Below are positions 7,858 through 14,986 of a DNA stretch of 64,000 nt, piece by piece; the first letter of the stretch is position 1; every line of letters begins with the position of its first letter. The notes under the pieces were generated by a model. It was given only the letters and a program-made list of their open reading frames with translations. It was not told the origin of the DNA and ran no database searches. The position numbers were made by a program, and so were the translations under genes. The DNA is from Pseudomonas benzenivorans. Lineage in GTDB: Bacteria; Pseudomonadota; Gammaproteobacteria; Pseudomonadales; Pseudomonadaceae. The DNA is taken from the NCBI RefSeq assembly GCF_900100495.1, contig NZ_FNCT01000020.1, positions 25,740 to 89,739 of the forward strand, in the 5' to 3' direction.

Positions 7858-8379
7858 ATGCATGAACTGATCCTCGGCGGCGCCCGTTCCGGCAAGAGCC
7901 GCCTGGCCGAGCGCCTGGCCGGCGAGTCGGGACTGGCGGTCACCTATATCGCCACCGGCCAGGCGCTGGACAGCGAGATGGCTGCGCGTATCCGCCAGCA
8001 CCGCGCCCGGCGGCCGGCGCACTGGAGTTTGCTGGAAGAGCCGCTGGAGCTGGCCCGGGTGCTGCGCGAGAACGCCGCCGCAGAGCGCTGCCTGCTGGTC
8101 GACTGCCTGACCCTGTGGCTGAGCAACCTGCTGATGCTGGACGACCCGGCGCGCCTGGATGCCGAGCGCGAGGCCTTGCTGGCCTGCCTGGGCGAGCTGC
8201 CGGGGCGGGTGATCCTGGTCAGCAACGAAACCGGCCTGGGCGTGGTGCCGCTGGGCGAGCTGAGCCGCCGCTATGTGGACGCCGCCGGTTGGCTGCACCA
8301 GGCGCTGGCCGCGCAGTGCCAGCGGGTGCTGTTCAGCGTGGCGGGCTTGCCGATGGTGTTGAAGGGGGAGGCGTTATGA
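7858..8379 (+). CDS. cobU: Adenosylcobinamide kinase / adenosylcobinamide-phosphate guanylyltransferase
   Basis: This 173-aa bifunctional enzyme (also called CobP) phosphorylates adenosylcobinamide and then transfers GMP to it, activating it for nucleotide-loop assembly. The P-loop GGARSGKS lies at residues 7-14, the family motif YIATGQALDSEM follows, and LLVDCLTLWLSNLL is the Walker B region. VSNETGLGVVP is also diagnostic. The length is typical. A GAGG sequence precedes the ATG. The TGA overlaps the ATG of cobT. Confidence 0.96.
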   Translation: MHELILGGARSGKSRLAERLAGESGLAVTYIATGQALDSEMAARIRQHRARRPAHWSLLEEPLELARVLRENAAAERCLLVDCLTLWLSNLLMLDDPARLDAEREALLACLGELPGRVILVSNETGLGVVPLGELSRRYVDAAGWLHQALAAQCQRVLFSVAGLPMVLKGEAL

Positions 8380-9431
8380 GTCTGCACTGGTGGCAGAACC
8401 CCTGCCAGCCGCTGGATCACGTGGCGCGCGGCAAGGCCCTGGCGCGCCAGCAGCAGTTGACCAAGCCGGCCGGCTCGCTCGGCCAGCTGGAGCGCCTGGC
8501 GGTGCAGCTGGCCGCGCTGCAGGGGCGCGAGCGGCCGAGCGTCGAACAGCTGTGGATCGGCATCTTCGCCGGCGACCATGGAGTGGTCTGCGAGGGCGTG
8601 TCGGCCTACCCGCAGGAAGTCACCGGGCAGATGCTGCGCAATTTCGTCGCCGGCGGCGCGGCGATCAGCGTGCTGGCCCGGCAGCTGGATGCGGCGCTGG
8701 AGGTGATCGACCTGGGCACCGCGCTGCCGCTGGACGAGTTGCCCGGCGTGCGTCACCTGCGGGTCGGCGCCGGCACCCTGAATTTCCTGCAGGGCCCGGC
8801 GATGACCTGCGCCCAGGGCCTGATTGCCCTGGAGGCGGGGCGCGACAGCGTGCGGCGTGCGCAGCAGGCCGGCGCCGAGCTGTTTATCGGCGGCGAGATG
8901 GGCATCGGCAACACCACTGCCGCCACGGCCCTGGCCTGCTGGTTGCTGGCGTGCCCGGTGGCCGCGCTGGTCGGCCCCGGCACCGGGCTGAATGCCGCCG
9001 GCGTCGCGCACAAGCAGGCGGTGATCGAAGCGGCGCTGGCCCTGCACCGCCCGGCGATCGGCGAGCCTTTCGAGGCGCTGCAACGCTTGGGCGGTTTCGA
9101 GATCCTCGCCCTGGTCGGCGCCTACCTTGCCTGCGCCCAGCAGGGCCTGCCGGCCTTGGTCGACGGCTTCATCTGCAGTGTCGCGGCGCTGGCGGCGGTG
9201 CGCCTCAACCCGGCCTGTCGCGACTGGCTGCTGTTCGCCCACTGTGGCGCCGAGCCGGGACACCGGCGCGTGCTGCAGGCGCTTGAAGCCGAGCCGTTGC
9301 TGCACCTCGGCCTGCGCCTGGGCGAGGGCAGTGGCGCCGCCCTGGCCGTGCCGCTGTTGCAACTTGCCTGCCGACTGCACAACGAGATGGCCACCTTTGC
9401 CGAGGCGGCGGTGGCGGAGCGACCGGCATGA
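8376..9431 (+). CDS. cobT: Nicotinate-nucleotide:dimethylbenzimidazole phosphoribosyltransferase
   Basis: This 351-aa enzyme (CobU in the aerobic nomenclature) makes alpha-ribazole phosphate from nicotinate mononucleotide and the base produced by BluB. Visible family motifs are TKPAGSLGQLE near the N-terminus, FAGDHGV (near 63-69), GEMGIGNTTAA (near 172), VGPGTGLN and the C-terminal LRLGEGSGAALA with the catalytic glutamate. Start and stop overlap the neighbouring genes by four bases each. Confidence 0.96.
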   Translation: MSLHWWQNPCQPLDHVARGKALARQQQLTKPAGSLGQLERLAVQLAALQGRERPSVEQLWIGIFAGDHGVVCEGVSAYPQEVTGQMLRNFVAGGAAISVLARQLDAALEVIDLGTALPLDELPGVRHLRVGAGTLNFLQGPAMTCAQGLIALEAGRDSVRRAQQAGAELFIGGEMGIGNTTAATALACWLLACPVAALVGPGTGLNAAGVAHKQAVIEAALALHRPAIGEPFEALQRLGGFEILALVGAYLACAQQGLPALVDGFICSVAALAAVRLNPACRDWLLFAHCGAEPGHRRVLQALEAEPLLHLGLRLGEGSGAALAVPLLQLACRLHNEMATFAEAAVAERPA

Positions 9432-10003
9432 CCCTGAGCCTGGAGTTGCTGCGCCACGGCGAGACCGAGCAGGGCGGCGGCCTGCGCGGCAGCCTCGACG
9501 ATGCCTTGACCGAAAAGGGCTGGGCGCAGTTGCGCGCCGCGGTGGCGGACGCCGGCCCCTGGGATCGGCTGATCAGCTCGCCGCTGCAGCGCTGCGCTCG
9601 CTTCGCCGAGGAACTGGCCGCGCAGCGCGACTTGCCGCTGGAGCTGGAAGCGGGCCTGCAGGAACTGCATTTCGGAGCCTGGGAAGGGCGCAGCGCCGCC
9701 GAGCTGATGGCGAGCGACGCCGCGGCCTTGGGGCGCTTCTGGAGCGATCCCTACGCCTTCACCCCGCCCGGCGGCGAGCCGCTGGCGGACTTCGAGGCGC
9801 GCGTGCTGGGCGCGGTGCAGCGCCTGCAGCTGCGCTATGCCGGCGAGCGCCTGCTGCTGATCACCCACGGCGGGGTCATGCGTCTGCTGCTGGCGGGCGC
9901 GCGCGGCCTGCCGCCGGCCGACCTGCTGCAGGTCGAGGTGGCCCACGCCCAGCGCTTCCACCTGCAACTGGACAGGTTCGGCCGCCTGCAGGAGTTGCCA
10001 TGA
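9428..10003 (+). CDS. cobC: Alpha-ribazole phosphatase, histidine phosphatase family
   Basis: This 191-aa histidine phosphatase most likely removes the 5' phosphate from alpha-ribazole phosphate. The catalytic LLRHGET motif is at residues 8-14, the second arginine lies in LISSPLQRC and the second histidine in LLITHGGVMR (near 145-154). Related phosphoglycerate mutases share these motifs; the position between cobT and cobS decides the role. The ATG overlaps cobT and the TGA overlaps cobS. Confidence 0.9.
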   Translation: MTLSLELLRHGETEQGGGLRGSLDDALTEKGWAQLRAAVADAGPWDRLISSPLQRCARFAEELAAQRDLPLELEAGLQELHFGAWEGRSAAELMASDAAALGRFWSDPYAFTPPGGEPLADFEARVLGAVQRLQLRYAGERLLLITHGGVMRLLLAGARGLPPADLLQVEVAHAQRFHLQLDRFGRLQELP

Positions 10004-10734
10004 CCGCGCTGCTGATCGCCCTGCAGTTCCTCACCCGCATTCCGGTGAACCTGGCGGACAGGCCGACGCCGGAGCAGGTCGGCCGCTCGTTGCTCTGCTA
10101 TCCGCTGGTGGGGCTGCTAATCGGCGGCTCACTGTTCGCCCTGCTGCAGCTGCTCGACAGCGCCCCGCCCATGCTGCAGGCGGCGCTGCTGCTGGCGATC
10201 TGGGTCGGGCTGAGCGGCGGCCTGCACCTGGACGGTCTGGCCGACAGCGCCGACGCCTGGGCCGGCGGCTTTGGCGATAAAGAACGCACCCTGGCGATCA
10301 TGCAGGATCCGCGCAGCGGGCCGATCGCCGTGGTGGTGCTGGTGTTGCTGCTGCTGCTCAAGTTCGTCGCCCTGGCCGCCTTGCTCGAGGCGGGCGCGGG
10401 CCTGGCGCTGCTGCTGGTGCCCTGGCTGGCGCGCGCGCTGCTGCCGCTGTTGCTGCTGACCACGCCCTATGTGCGTGTCGGCGGCCTGGGCCAGGCCCTG
10501 GCCGAGCACCTGCCGCGCCGCCAGCTGCCCTGGGTGCTGGTGGCGCATGCCGCGGCGCTGCTGCTGTTCGGCTGGACGGGCGTGCTGGCCGTGCTGGTGG
10601 CCGCCGCGCTGTTCGTCTGGCTGCGCCGGCTGATGCTGCAGCGCCTGGGCGGCACCACCGGCGATACCGCCGGGGCCCTGCTGGAGCTGGCCGAGTGCGG
10701 GGTGCTGGTGGCCCTGGCTCTGGTGCCGGTTTGA
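10000..10734 (+). CDS. cobS: Adenosylcobinamide-GDP ribazoletransferase (cobalamin synthase)
   Basis: This 244-aa inner-membrane protein (CobV in the aerobic nomenclature) carries out the last step, joining adenosylcobinamide-GDP and alpha-ribazole. It opens with LQFLTRIPV, contains the acidic motif GGLHLDGLADSADAW (near 68-82) and the downstream MQDPRSG, and has about six leucine-rich membrane segments. The start at 10000 overlaps the preceding stop; the longer upstream frame shadows cobT and cobC. It ends the cobalamin cluster; no T-rich terminator is obvious after it. Confidence 0.95.
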   Translation: MTALLIALQFLTRIPVNLADRPTPEQVGRSLLCYPLVGLLIGGSLFALLQLLDSAPPMLQAALLLAIWVGLSGGLHLDGLADSADAWAGGFGDKERTLAIMQDPRSGPIAVVVLVLLLLLKFVALAALLEAGAGLALLLVPWLARALLPLLLLTTPYVRVGGLGQALAEHLPRRQLPWVLVAHAAALLLFGWTGVLAVLVAAALFVWLRRLMLQRLGGTTGDTAGALLELAECGVLVALALVPV

Positions 10735-10846
10735 CTCCTCGATGGCGATCCCTGATGCCGTAGGGTGTATATGGACTCCTAGGCCGTGCGCAACACCTGT
10801 TGCCGTCGCGCATTGGCCTGCGTGCGCAGCAAAGATCGCGTCCCCC

Positions 10847-10960
10847 GGTGCGCATGGCGCACCCTACGCCAGGCATCTCGGCACTACCACCCCGTAGGGT
10901 GTGCCGTGCGCACCACTGACAACCGGGTGCCTGGTGCGCATGGCCTAGGCGGCCCCCTAC
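10847..10960. repeat. GTAGGGTG/CACCCTAC palindromic repeats in the cobS-MFS gap
   Basis: One half-repeat (GGTGCGCATGGCGCACCCTAC, 10847-10867) is followed by a full palindrome whose arms are 10894-10914 and 10933-10960. Related units occur at 24495-24553 and in part at 2098-2130 and 12551-12580. The surrounding gap, 10735-11189, contains no convincing gene; the long frames crossing it on both strands lack family motifs. Confidence 0.65.
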
Positions 10961-11189
10961 CGAACTGTTACGCCGGTTTAGTGGCCGGCTGTGTTTGGTC
11001 CCTGCGCCATGCCGGTATATACAGCCTGCATGTTGCCGCCCGTGAACCCAGTCGCGGCGCGTCAGCCGCACCCTGTGCACTTGGCCAATAGCTCGGTGGT
11101 GAGCGGCCGGCCCTGGTGCTGGACGAGTCGGCACGGCTCGACCAATATTTTCGCGAACCGGCAGGATTGCCCGCAAAGAAGGATGAAGC

Positions 11190-12398
11190 ATGACTTCCAT
11201 ATGGCGTACCAGTGGCTGGGTGTTGCTCGGCGCATCGCTGATCCTGGCGCTGTCGCTGGGCATTCGCCACGGCTTCGGCCTGTTCCTGGCACCGATGAGC
11301 GCCGAGTTCGGCTGGGGGCGCGAGGTGTTCGCCTTCGCCATCGCCCTGCAGAACCTGGTCTGGGGCCTGGCCCAGCCGTTCGCCGGCGCCCTGGCCGACC
11401 GCTTCGGCGCGCAGCGCACGGTGCTGGTCGGCGGCGTGCTGTATGCCGTCGGCCTGGGGCTGATGGGCCTGGCGGACTCGGCCTGGTCGCTGTCGCTGAG
11501 CGCCGGTCTGCTGATCGGCATCGGCCTGTCCGGCACCTCGTTCTCGGTGCTTCTCGGCGTGGTCGGCCGCGCCGTGCCGGCGCAGCAGCGCAGCATGGCC
11601 ATGGGCATCGCTGCGGCGGCGGGTTCCTTCGGCCAGTTCGCCATGCTGCCGGGCAGCCTGGGCCTGATCGGCTGGCTCGGCTGGTCGGCGGCACTGCTCG
11701 CCCTCGGTCTGCTGGTGGCCTTGATCGTGCCGCTGGCGGCGATGATCAAGGACAATCCGCTGCCGACGCAGGGCCACGAGCAGAGCCTGGGCGAGGCGCT
11801 GCGCGAGGCCGGTGGCCATTCGGGGTTCTGGCTGCTGGCGCTGGGCTTCTTCGTCTGCGGCTTCCAGGTGGTATTCATCGGCGTGCACCTGCCGGCCTAC
11901 CTGGTCGACCAGCACCTGCCGGCGATGGTCGGCACCACGGTGCTGGCGCTGGTCGGCCTGTTCAACATTTTCGGCACCTATATCGCCGGCTGGCTCGGCG
12001 GGCGCATGGCCAAGCCACGTCTGCTCAGCGCGTTGTACCTGGCGCGGGCGGTGGTGATCGGCGCCTTCGTCATGGCGCCGCTGACGGTGTGGAGCGCCTA
12101 CGCCTTCGGCATCGCCATGGGCCTGCTGTGGCTGTCCACAGTGCCTTTGACCAACGGCACGGTGGCGACCCTGTTCGGCGTGCGCAACCTGTCGATGCTC
12201 GGCGGCATCGTCTTCCTCTTCCACCAGCTCGGCGCCTTCCTCGGCGGCTGGCTGGGCGGCTACCTGTACGACCAGACCGGCAGCTACGAGCTGGTCTGGC
12301 AGATCGCGATCCTCCTCAGCCTGATGGCCGCGGCGTTGAACTGGCCGGTGCGCGAGCAGCCGGTGGCGCGCCTGCAAGGCGCCGGAGCCGTGGCGTGA
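11190..12398 (+). CDS. Major facilitator superfamily transporter
   Basis: This 402-aa inner-membrane protein has about 12 predicted membrane helices. The MFS loop 2-3 signature is visible as GALADRFGAQRTVL (near 63-76), and the first helix has the GIRHGFGLFLAPM pattern of the OxlT-like/monocarboxylate group. AAGSFGQFAMLPG and FLFHQLGAFLGGWLGG are other typical helices. The substrate cannot be read from the sequence. A good ribosome site (AAGGATGAAGC) precedes the ATG. I recall an MFS gene right after the cobalamin cluster in P. aeruginosa too. A small membrane ORF is coupled to its stop. Confidence 0.88.
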   Translation: MTSIWRTSGWVLLGASLILALSLGIRHGFGLFLAPMSAEFGWGREVFAFAIALQNLVWGLAQPFAGALADRFGAQRTVLVGGVLYAVGLGLMGLADSAWSLSLSAGLLIGIGLSGTSFSVLLGVVGRAVPAQQRSMAMGIAAAAGSFGQFAMLPGSLGLIGWLGWSAALLALGLLVALIVPLAAMIKDNPLPTQGHEQSLGEALREAGGHSGFWLLALGFFVCGFQVVFIGVHLPAYLVDQHLPAMVGTTVLALVGLFNIFGTYIAGWLGGRMAKPRLLSALYLARAVVIGAFVMAPLTVWSAYAFGIAMGLLWLSTVPLTNGTVATLFGVRNLSMLGGIVFLFHQLGAFLGGWLGGYLYDQTGSYELVWQIAILLSLMAAALNWPVREQPVARLQGAGAVA

Positions 12399-12517
12399 GC
12401 ACGAAAGCCTGGCTGGGCGCCGGGCTGCTGGCCGGCGCCGTCGTGCTGGCTCTGATCGTCTGGGGCTGGCGGCAGGGCGGCCTGGCTGTGCTGCAGCTGG
12501 GTTTGGGTGCCTGCTAG
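12395..12517 (+). CDS. Small single-span membrane protein coupled to the MFS gene
   Basis: A 40-aa ORF starts at GTG overlapping the MFS TGA (GTGA). It consists of a short charged start, one hydrophobic segment (about residues 6-24, LGAGLLAGAVVLALIVWGW) and a tail ending in Cys. The overlap and the clean membrane segment argue that it is real and made together with the transporter, perhaps as an accessory peptide. No function is known to me. Its TAG stop is the left end of the next repeat element. Confidence 0.5.
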   Translation: MSTKAWLGAGLLAGAVVLALIVWGWRQGGLAVLQLGLGAC

Positions 12518-12804
12518 TGTCCTGCCAATCCTGAAATGTCGGATAGCTGTAGGGTGGGTGGGGCCGCCTAGGTCGGGCCGCGCAGGTTAGCGGCGCCAAC
12601 CTCCAAACGATCAGACACCGCCATCGTGGTGCGCCGCGTAACCCACCAGGCGATATTCTTGCGTTGCGCCGATGGTGGGTTACGGCGCAACGGATCTTGT
12701 TGGTTCATCGCTATCGGCGGCGTGCGCCTAACCCACCCTACAGGGGATCGCGGTACAGGGGTAAGACCGCGATTAGCCGACATTTCAACGGTGTCGTGAC
12801 ACTA
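12515..12804. mobile_element. 290-bp TA-flanked inverted-repeat element
   Basis: The left end reads TAGTGTC, about ten variable bases, then TGAAATGTCGG. The right end, read in reverse, is TAGTGTC, ten bases, TGAAATGTCGG. Deeper, CTGTAGGGTGGGT is also mirrored. Flanking TA on both sides fits a TA target duplication, as made by IS630/mariner-type transposases. There is no reading frame of note. The first three bases are the stop codon of the preceding ORF. The right end also contains the palindrome GTGTCGTGACAC (12791-12802) about 80 bp upstream of the lipA promoter. Confidence 0.6.
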
Positions 12805-12877
12805 ACTGTGAACGCTCGGTAGCCGACCCTTCACCCATCTGGGCGATGGGCCGGTCACGTACACCTCCTTAGACTCG

Positions 12878-12892
12878 TGGCACGCCGGACGC
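12878..12892 (+). promoter_or_regulatory. Sigma-54-type promoter of lipA
   Basis: TGGCAC at 12878-12883 and GC at 12891-12892 have exactly the -24/-12 spacing of RpoN promoters (GG and GC). The -12 box is ACGC rather than TTGC, so it is not ideal. It would start transcripts about 30 nt before the lipA ATG. Lipase genes of P. aeruginosa and P. alcaligenes are known to use RpoN with an NtrC-type activator (LipR), which supports the reading. Confidence 0.5.
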
Positions 12893-12908
12893 AGTCTCCC
12901 GGCGTGCC
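12879..12908 (+). promoter_or_regulatory. 10-bp perfect inverted repeat over the lipA promoter
   Basis: GGCACGCCGG (12879-12888) and CCGGCGTGCC (12899-12908) form a perfect inverted repeat with a 10-base spacer. It overlaps the putative -24/-12 element and the likely transcription start, so it could be an operator or a transcript-start hairpin. Confidence 0.45.
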
Positions 12909-12932
12909 CACAAGAACAACAAGGAGGCACCC

Positions 12933-13859
12933 ATGCGTCGCGTTATCAGCACAGCCCTGGCCGCCCTGGCCCTGGCCGGCGCCGTCGAGGCCCAGGCCGG
13001 CTACACCCAGACCAAGTACCCGATCGTCCTGGTGCACGGCATCACCGGGTTCGACACCATCGGCGGCCTGGTCAACTACTTCCATACCATCCCCTGGAAC
13101 CTCGAGCGCGACGGCGCCAAGGTCTATGTCGCCAGTGTCGCCGCGTTCAACGACAGCGAGCAGCGCGGCGCCGAGCTGGCCCGGCAGATCGTGCCCTGGG
13201 CCGGCGCCAATGGCGGCAAGGTCAACCTGATCGGCCACAGCCAGGGCTCGCCGACCTCGCGGGTGGCGGCATCCCTGCGCCCCGACCTGGTCGCCTCGGT
13301 GACCTCGATCAACGGGGTCAACAAGGGCTCCAAGGTCGCCGACGTGGTGCGCGGGGTGGTGCCGCCGGACAGCGCCATCGAAGGCGGCGCCGCGGCCATC
13401 GCCAACGCCCTCGGGGCGGTGATCAACCTGCTGTCCGGCAGCGACAACCCGCAGGACGGCCTGGCCGCCCTGGAGACCCTGACCACCCCCGGTACCGCGG
13501 AGCTGAACAGCCGCCATCCCTGGGGGGTGAACAACGCCAGCTACTGCGCCAAGTCCAGCGAAGTGCACAACGTGCGCGGCTACGACATCCGTTACTTCTC
13601 CTGGACCGGTAACGCCGCCTACACCAACCTCTTCGACGCGGTCGACCCGTTCCTGGCGATCACCGGCCTGGCCTTCGCCGGCGAGAAGAACGATGGCCTG
13701 GTCGGCGTCTGTTCGACCTACCTGGGCCAGGTGCTCGGCGACAGCTATCACATGAACCATGTCGACGCGATCAACCACCTGTTCGGCATCCGCGGCTGGA
13801 CCGAGCCGGTGTCGCTGTATCGCCAGCACGCCAATCGCTTGAAGAACAAGGGCGTCTGA
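12933..13859 (+). CDS. lipA: Secreted triacylglycerol lipase, family I.1
   Basis: This 308-aa precursor has a signal peptide ending near residue 23 (AQAG). The oxyanion region PIVLVHGITG is at about 30-39. The nucleophile elbow is GHSQG (Ser near 103), and the acid and histidine are in KNDGLVG (Asp near 254) and MNHVDAIN (His near 276). Two cysteines near 205 and 260 fit the single disulfide of this family. Such lipases leave by the Sec and type II routes and need a dedicated foldase, which follows directly. A strong ribosome site, AAGGAGG, precedes the ATG. Confidence 0.95.
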   Translation: MRRVISTALAALALAGAVEAQAGYTQTKYPIVLVHGITGFDTIGGLVNYFHTIPWNLERDGAKVYVASVAAFNDSEQRGAELARQIVPWAGANGGKVNLIGHSQGSPTSRVAASLRPDLVASVTSINGVNKGSKVADVVRGVVPPDSAIEGGAAAIANALGAVINLLSGSDNPQDGLAALETLTTPGTAELNSRHPWGVNNASYCAKSSEVHNVRGYDIRYFSWTGNAAYTNLFDAVDPFLAITGLAFAGEKNDGLVGVCSTYLGQVLGDSYHMNHVDAINHLFGIRGWTEPVSLYRQHANRLKNKGV

Positions 13860-13866
13860 GCATCTT

Positions 13867-13889
13867 GCGGGCTGCGTCGTGCAGCCCGC
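13867..13889 (+). promoter_or_regulatory. Hairpin between lipA and lif
   Basis: GCGGGCTGC, a five-base loop, and GCAGCCCGC make a perfect 9-bp stem seven bases after the lipA stop. No T run follows. It may stabilise the lipA message or reduce read-through into lif. Confidence 0.5.
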
Positions 13890-13903
13890 CATCCGGAGGT
13901 CGC

Positions 13904-14971
13904 ATGCCTTTGCCTGTGCGTTTCTTCGTGCTGACGGCCGTGCTGGTCGTCGGCGCCGCCGGCCTGACCCTCTACTGGCAATGGCCGGCCGCCATTCCGG
14001 CCGCTGCCGGCCAAGCCGTCACGGCTGCTCCGCCCGCGACCCCGCCCAGCCCCCTGGTGCCCCAGCCAACGCCCGCCGTGGCCGAGCGTGCGGTGGCCCA
14101 GCCGCTGCTGCCGGAGATGGCCGGCACCGAGGTCGATGGCGAGCTGCAGACCGACAGCGCCGGCAATCTGCAGCTGAGCCTGGGCGTGCGCGACTACTTC
14201 GATTACTTCCTCAGCGCCGCCGACCAGGCCGGCCTGGAACGGGCCGTCGAGGCCCTGCTGGCCGACGCCGGCGGGCGTCTGCAGGAACCGGCGCTGGGCC
14301 AGTTGATCGGCCTGCTGGGCGATTACCTGGACTACAAGCGCGCCAGCCTGGCGCTGCTGCAACAACCGCTGAGCGCGCAACAGCAGGCCCGCCCGCAGGA
14401 GCAGATGGCCGCCCTGCAGCAGGCCTTCGACAGCCTGGCGCAGCTGCGCCGCACGCATTTCTCGGCCGGCGCGGTCGAGGCGCTGTTCGGCGCCGAAGAA
14501 GCCTATGCCCGTTACACCCTCGACAGCCTGGCGCTGCTCGGCCGCGACGACCTGGGCGAGCAGGCCAGGGCCGCGGCGCAGCAGCGCCTGCGCGAACAAC
14601 TGCCGGCGGCCCTGCGCGCCAGCGAGGAGCGGCAGAGCCAGGCGCTGGCGCAGCAGGCGCAGAGCGAACGGCTGTGGCGCGAGGGTGCCAGCGAGGAACA
14701 GGTGCGCGAGTTCCTCGCTCTGACCTATGATCCGCCGACGACCGAGCGCCTGCTCGCCGAGCAACGCGATGAGCGCGCCTGGCAGCAGCGTTACGCCGCT
14801 TATCGAGACGAACTGGCCAGCCTGCAGGGCGATGGCCTCAGTCCGGCGGACCGGCGCCACGAGCAGCAACGCCTGCGCCAGCGCCTGTTCGGCGCCGCAG
14901 ACCAGCACCGGGTGGACACCTATGACGCGATTGCCGCCAAACAGCAGGACGCCGCCCGGCCCCGGCCCTGA
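13904..14971 (+). CDS. lif: Lipase-specific foldase (Lif/LipB)
   Basis: This 355-aa steric chaperone is anchored in the inner membrane by one N-terminal helix (about residues 4-24). An Ala/Pro-rich linker (about 30-60) leads to the folding domain. The family motif RxxFDY-LSA is present as RDYFDYFLSA (near 94-103). The rest is highly helical and Gln/Ala/Arg-rich, as expected for the arms that wrap the lipase. A GGAGGT site lies before the ATG. Gene order lipA-lif is the standard one. Confidence 0.93.
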   Translation: MPLPVRFFVLTAVLVVGAAGLTLYWQWPAAIPAAAGQAVTAAPPATPPSPLVPQPTPAVAERAVAQPLLPEMAGTEVDGELQTDSAGNLQLSLGVRDYFDYFLSAADQAGLERAVEALLADAGGRLQEPALGQLIGLLGDYLDYKRASLALLQQPLSAQQQARPQEQMAALQQAFDSLAQLRRTHFSAGAVEALFGAEEAYARYTLDSLALLGRDDLGEQARAAAQQRLREQLPAALRASEERQSQALAQQAQSERLWREGASEEQVREFLALTYDPPTTERLLAEQRDERAWQQRYAAYRDELASLQGDGLSPADRRHEQQRLRQRLFGAADQHRVDTYDAIAAKQQDAARPRP

Positions 14972-14986
14972 CCGCAGGCCGGGCCG

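Noticed and set aside
10786..11091. Plus-strand frame in the cobS-MFS gap
   Set aside because: Composed largely of palindromic repeats, no ribosome site, no family.
10358..12599. Two long minus-strand frames opposite cobS, the gap and the MFS gene
   Set aside because: No family motifs, and they run through repeats; the plus-strand genes are certain.
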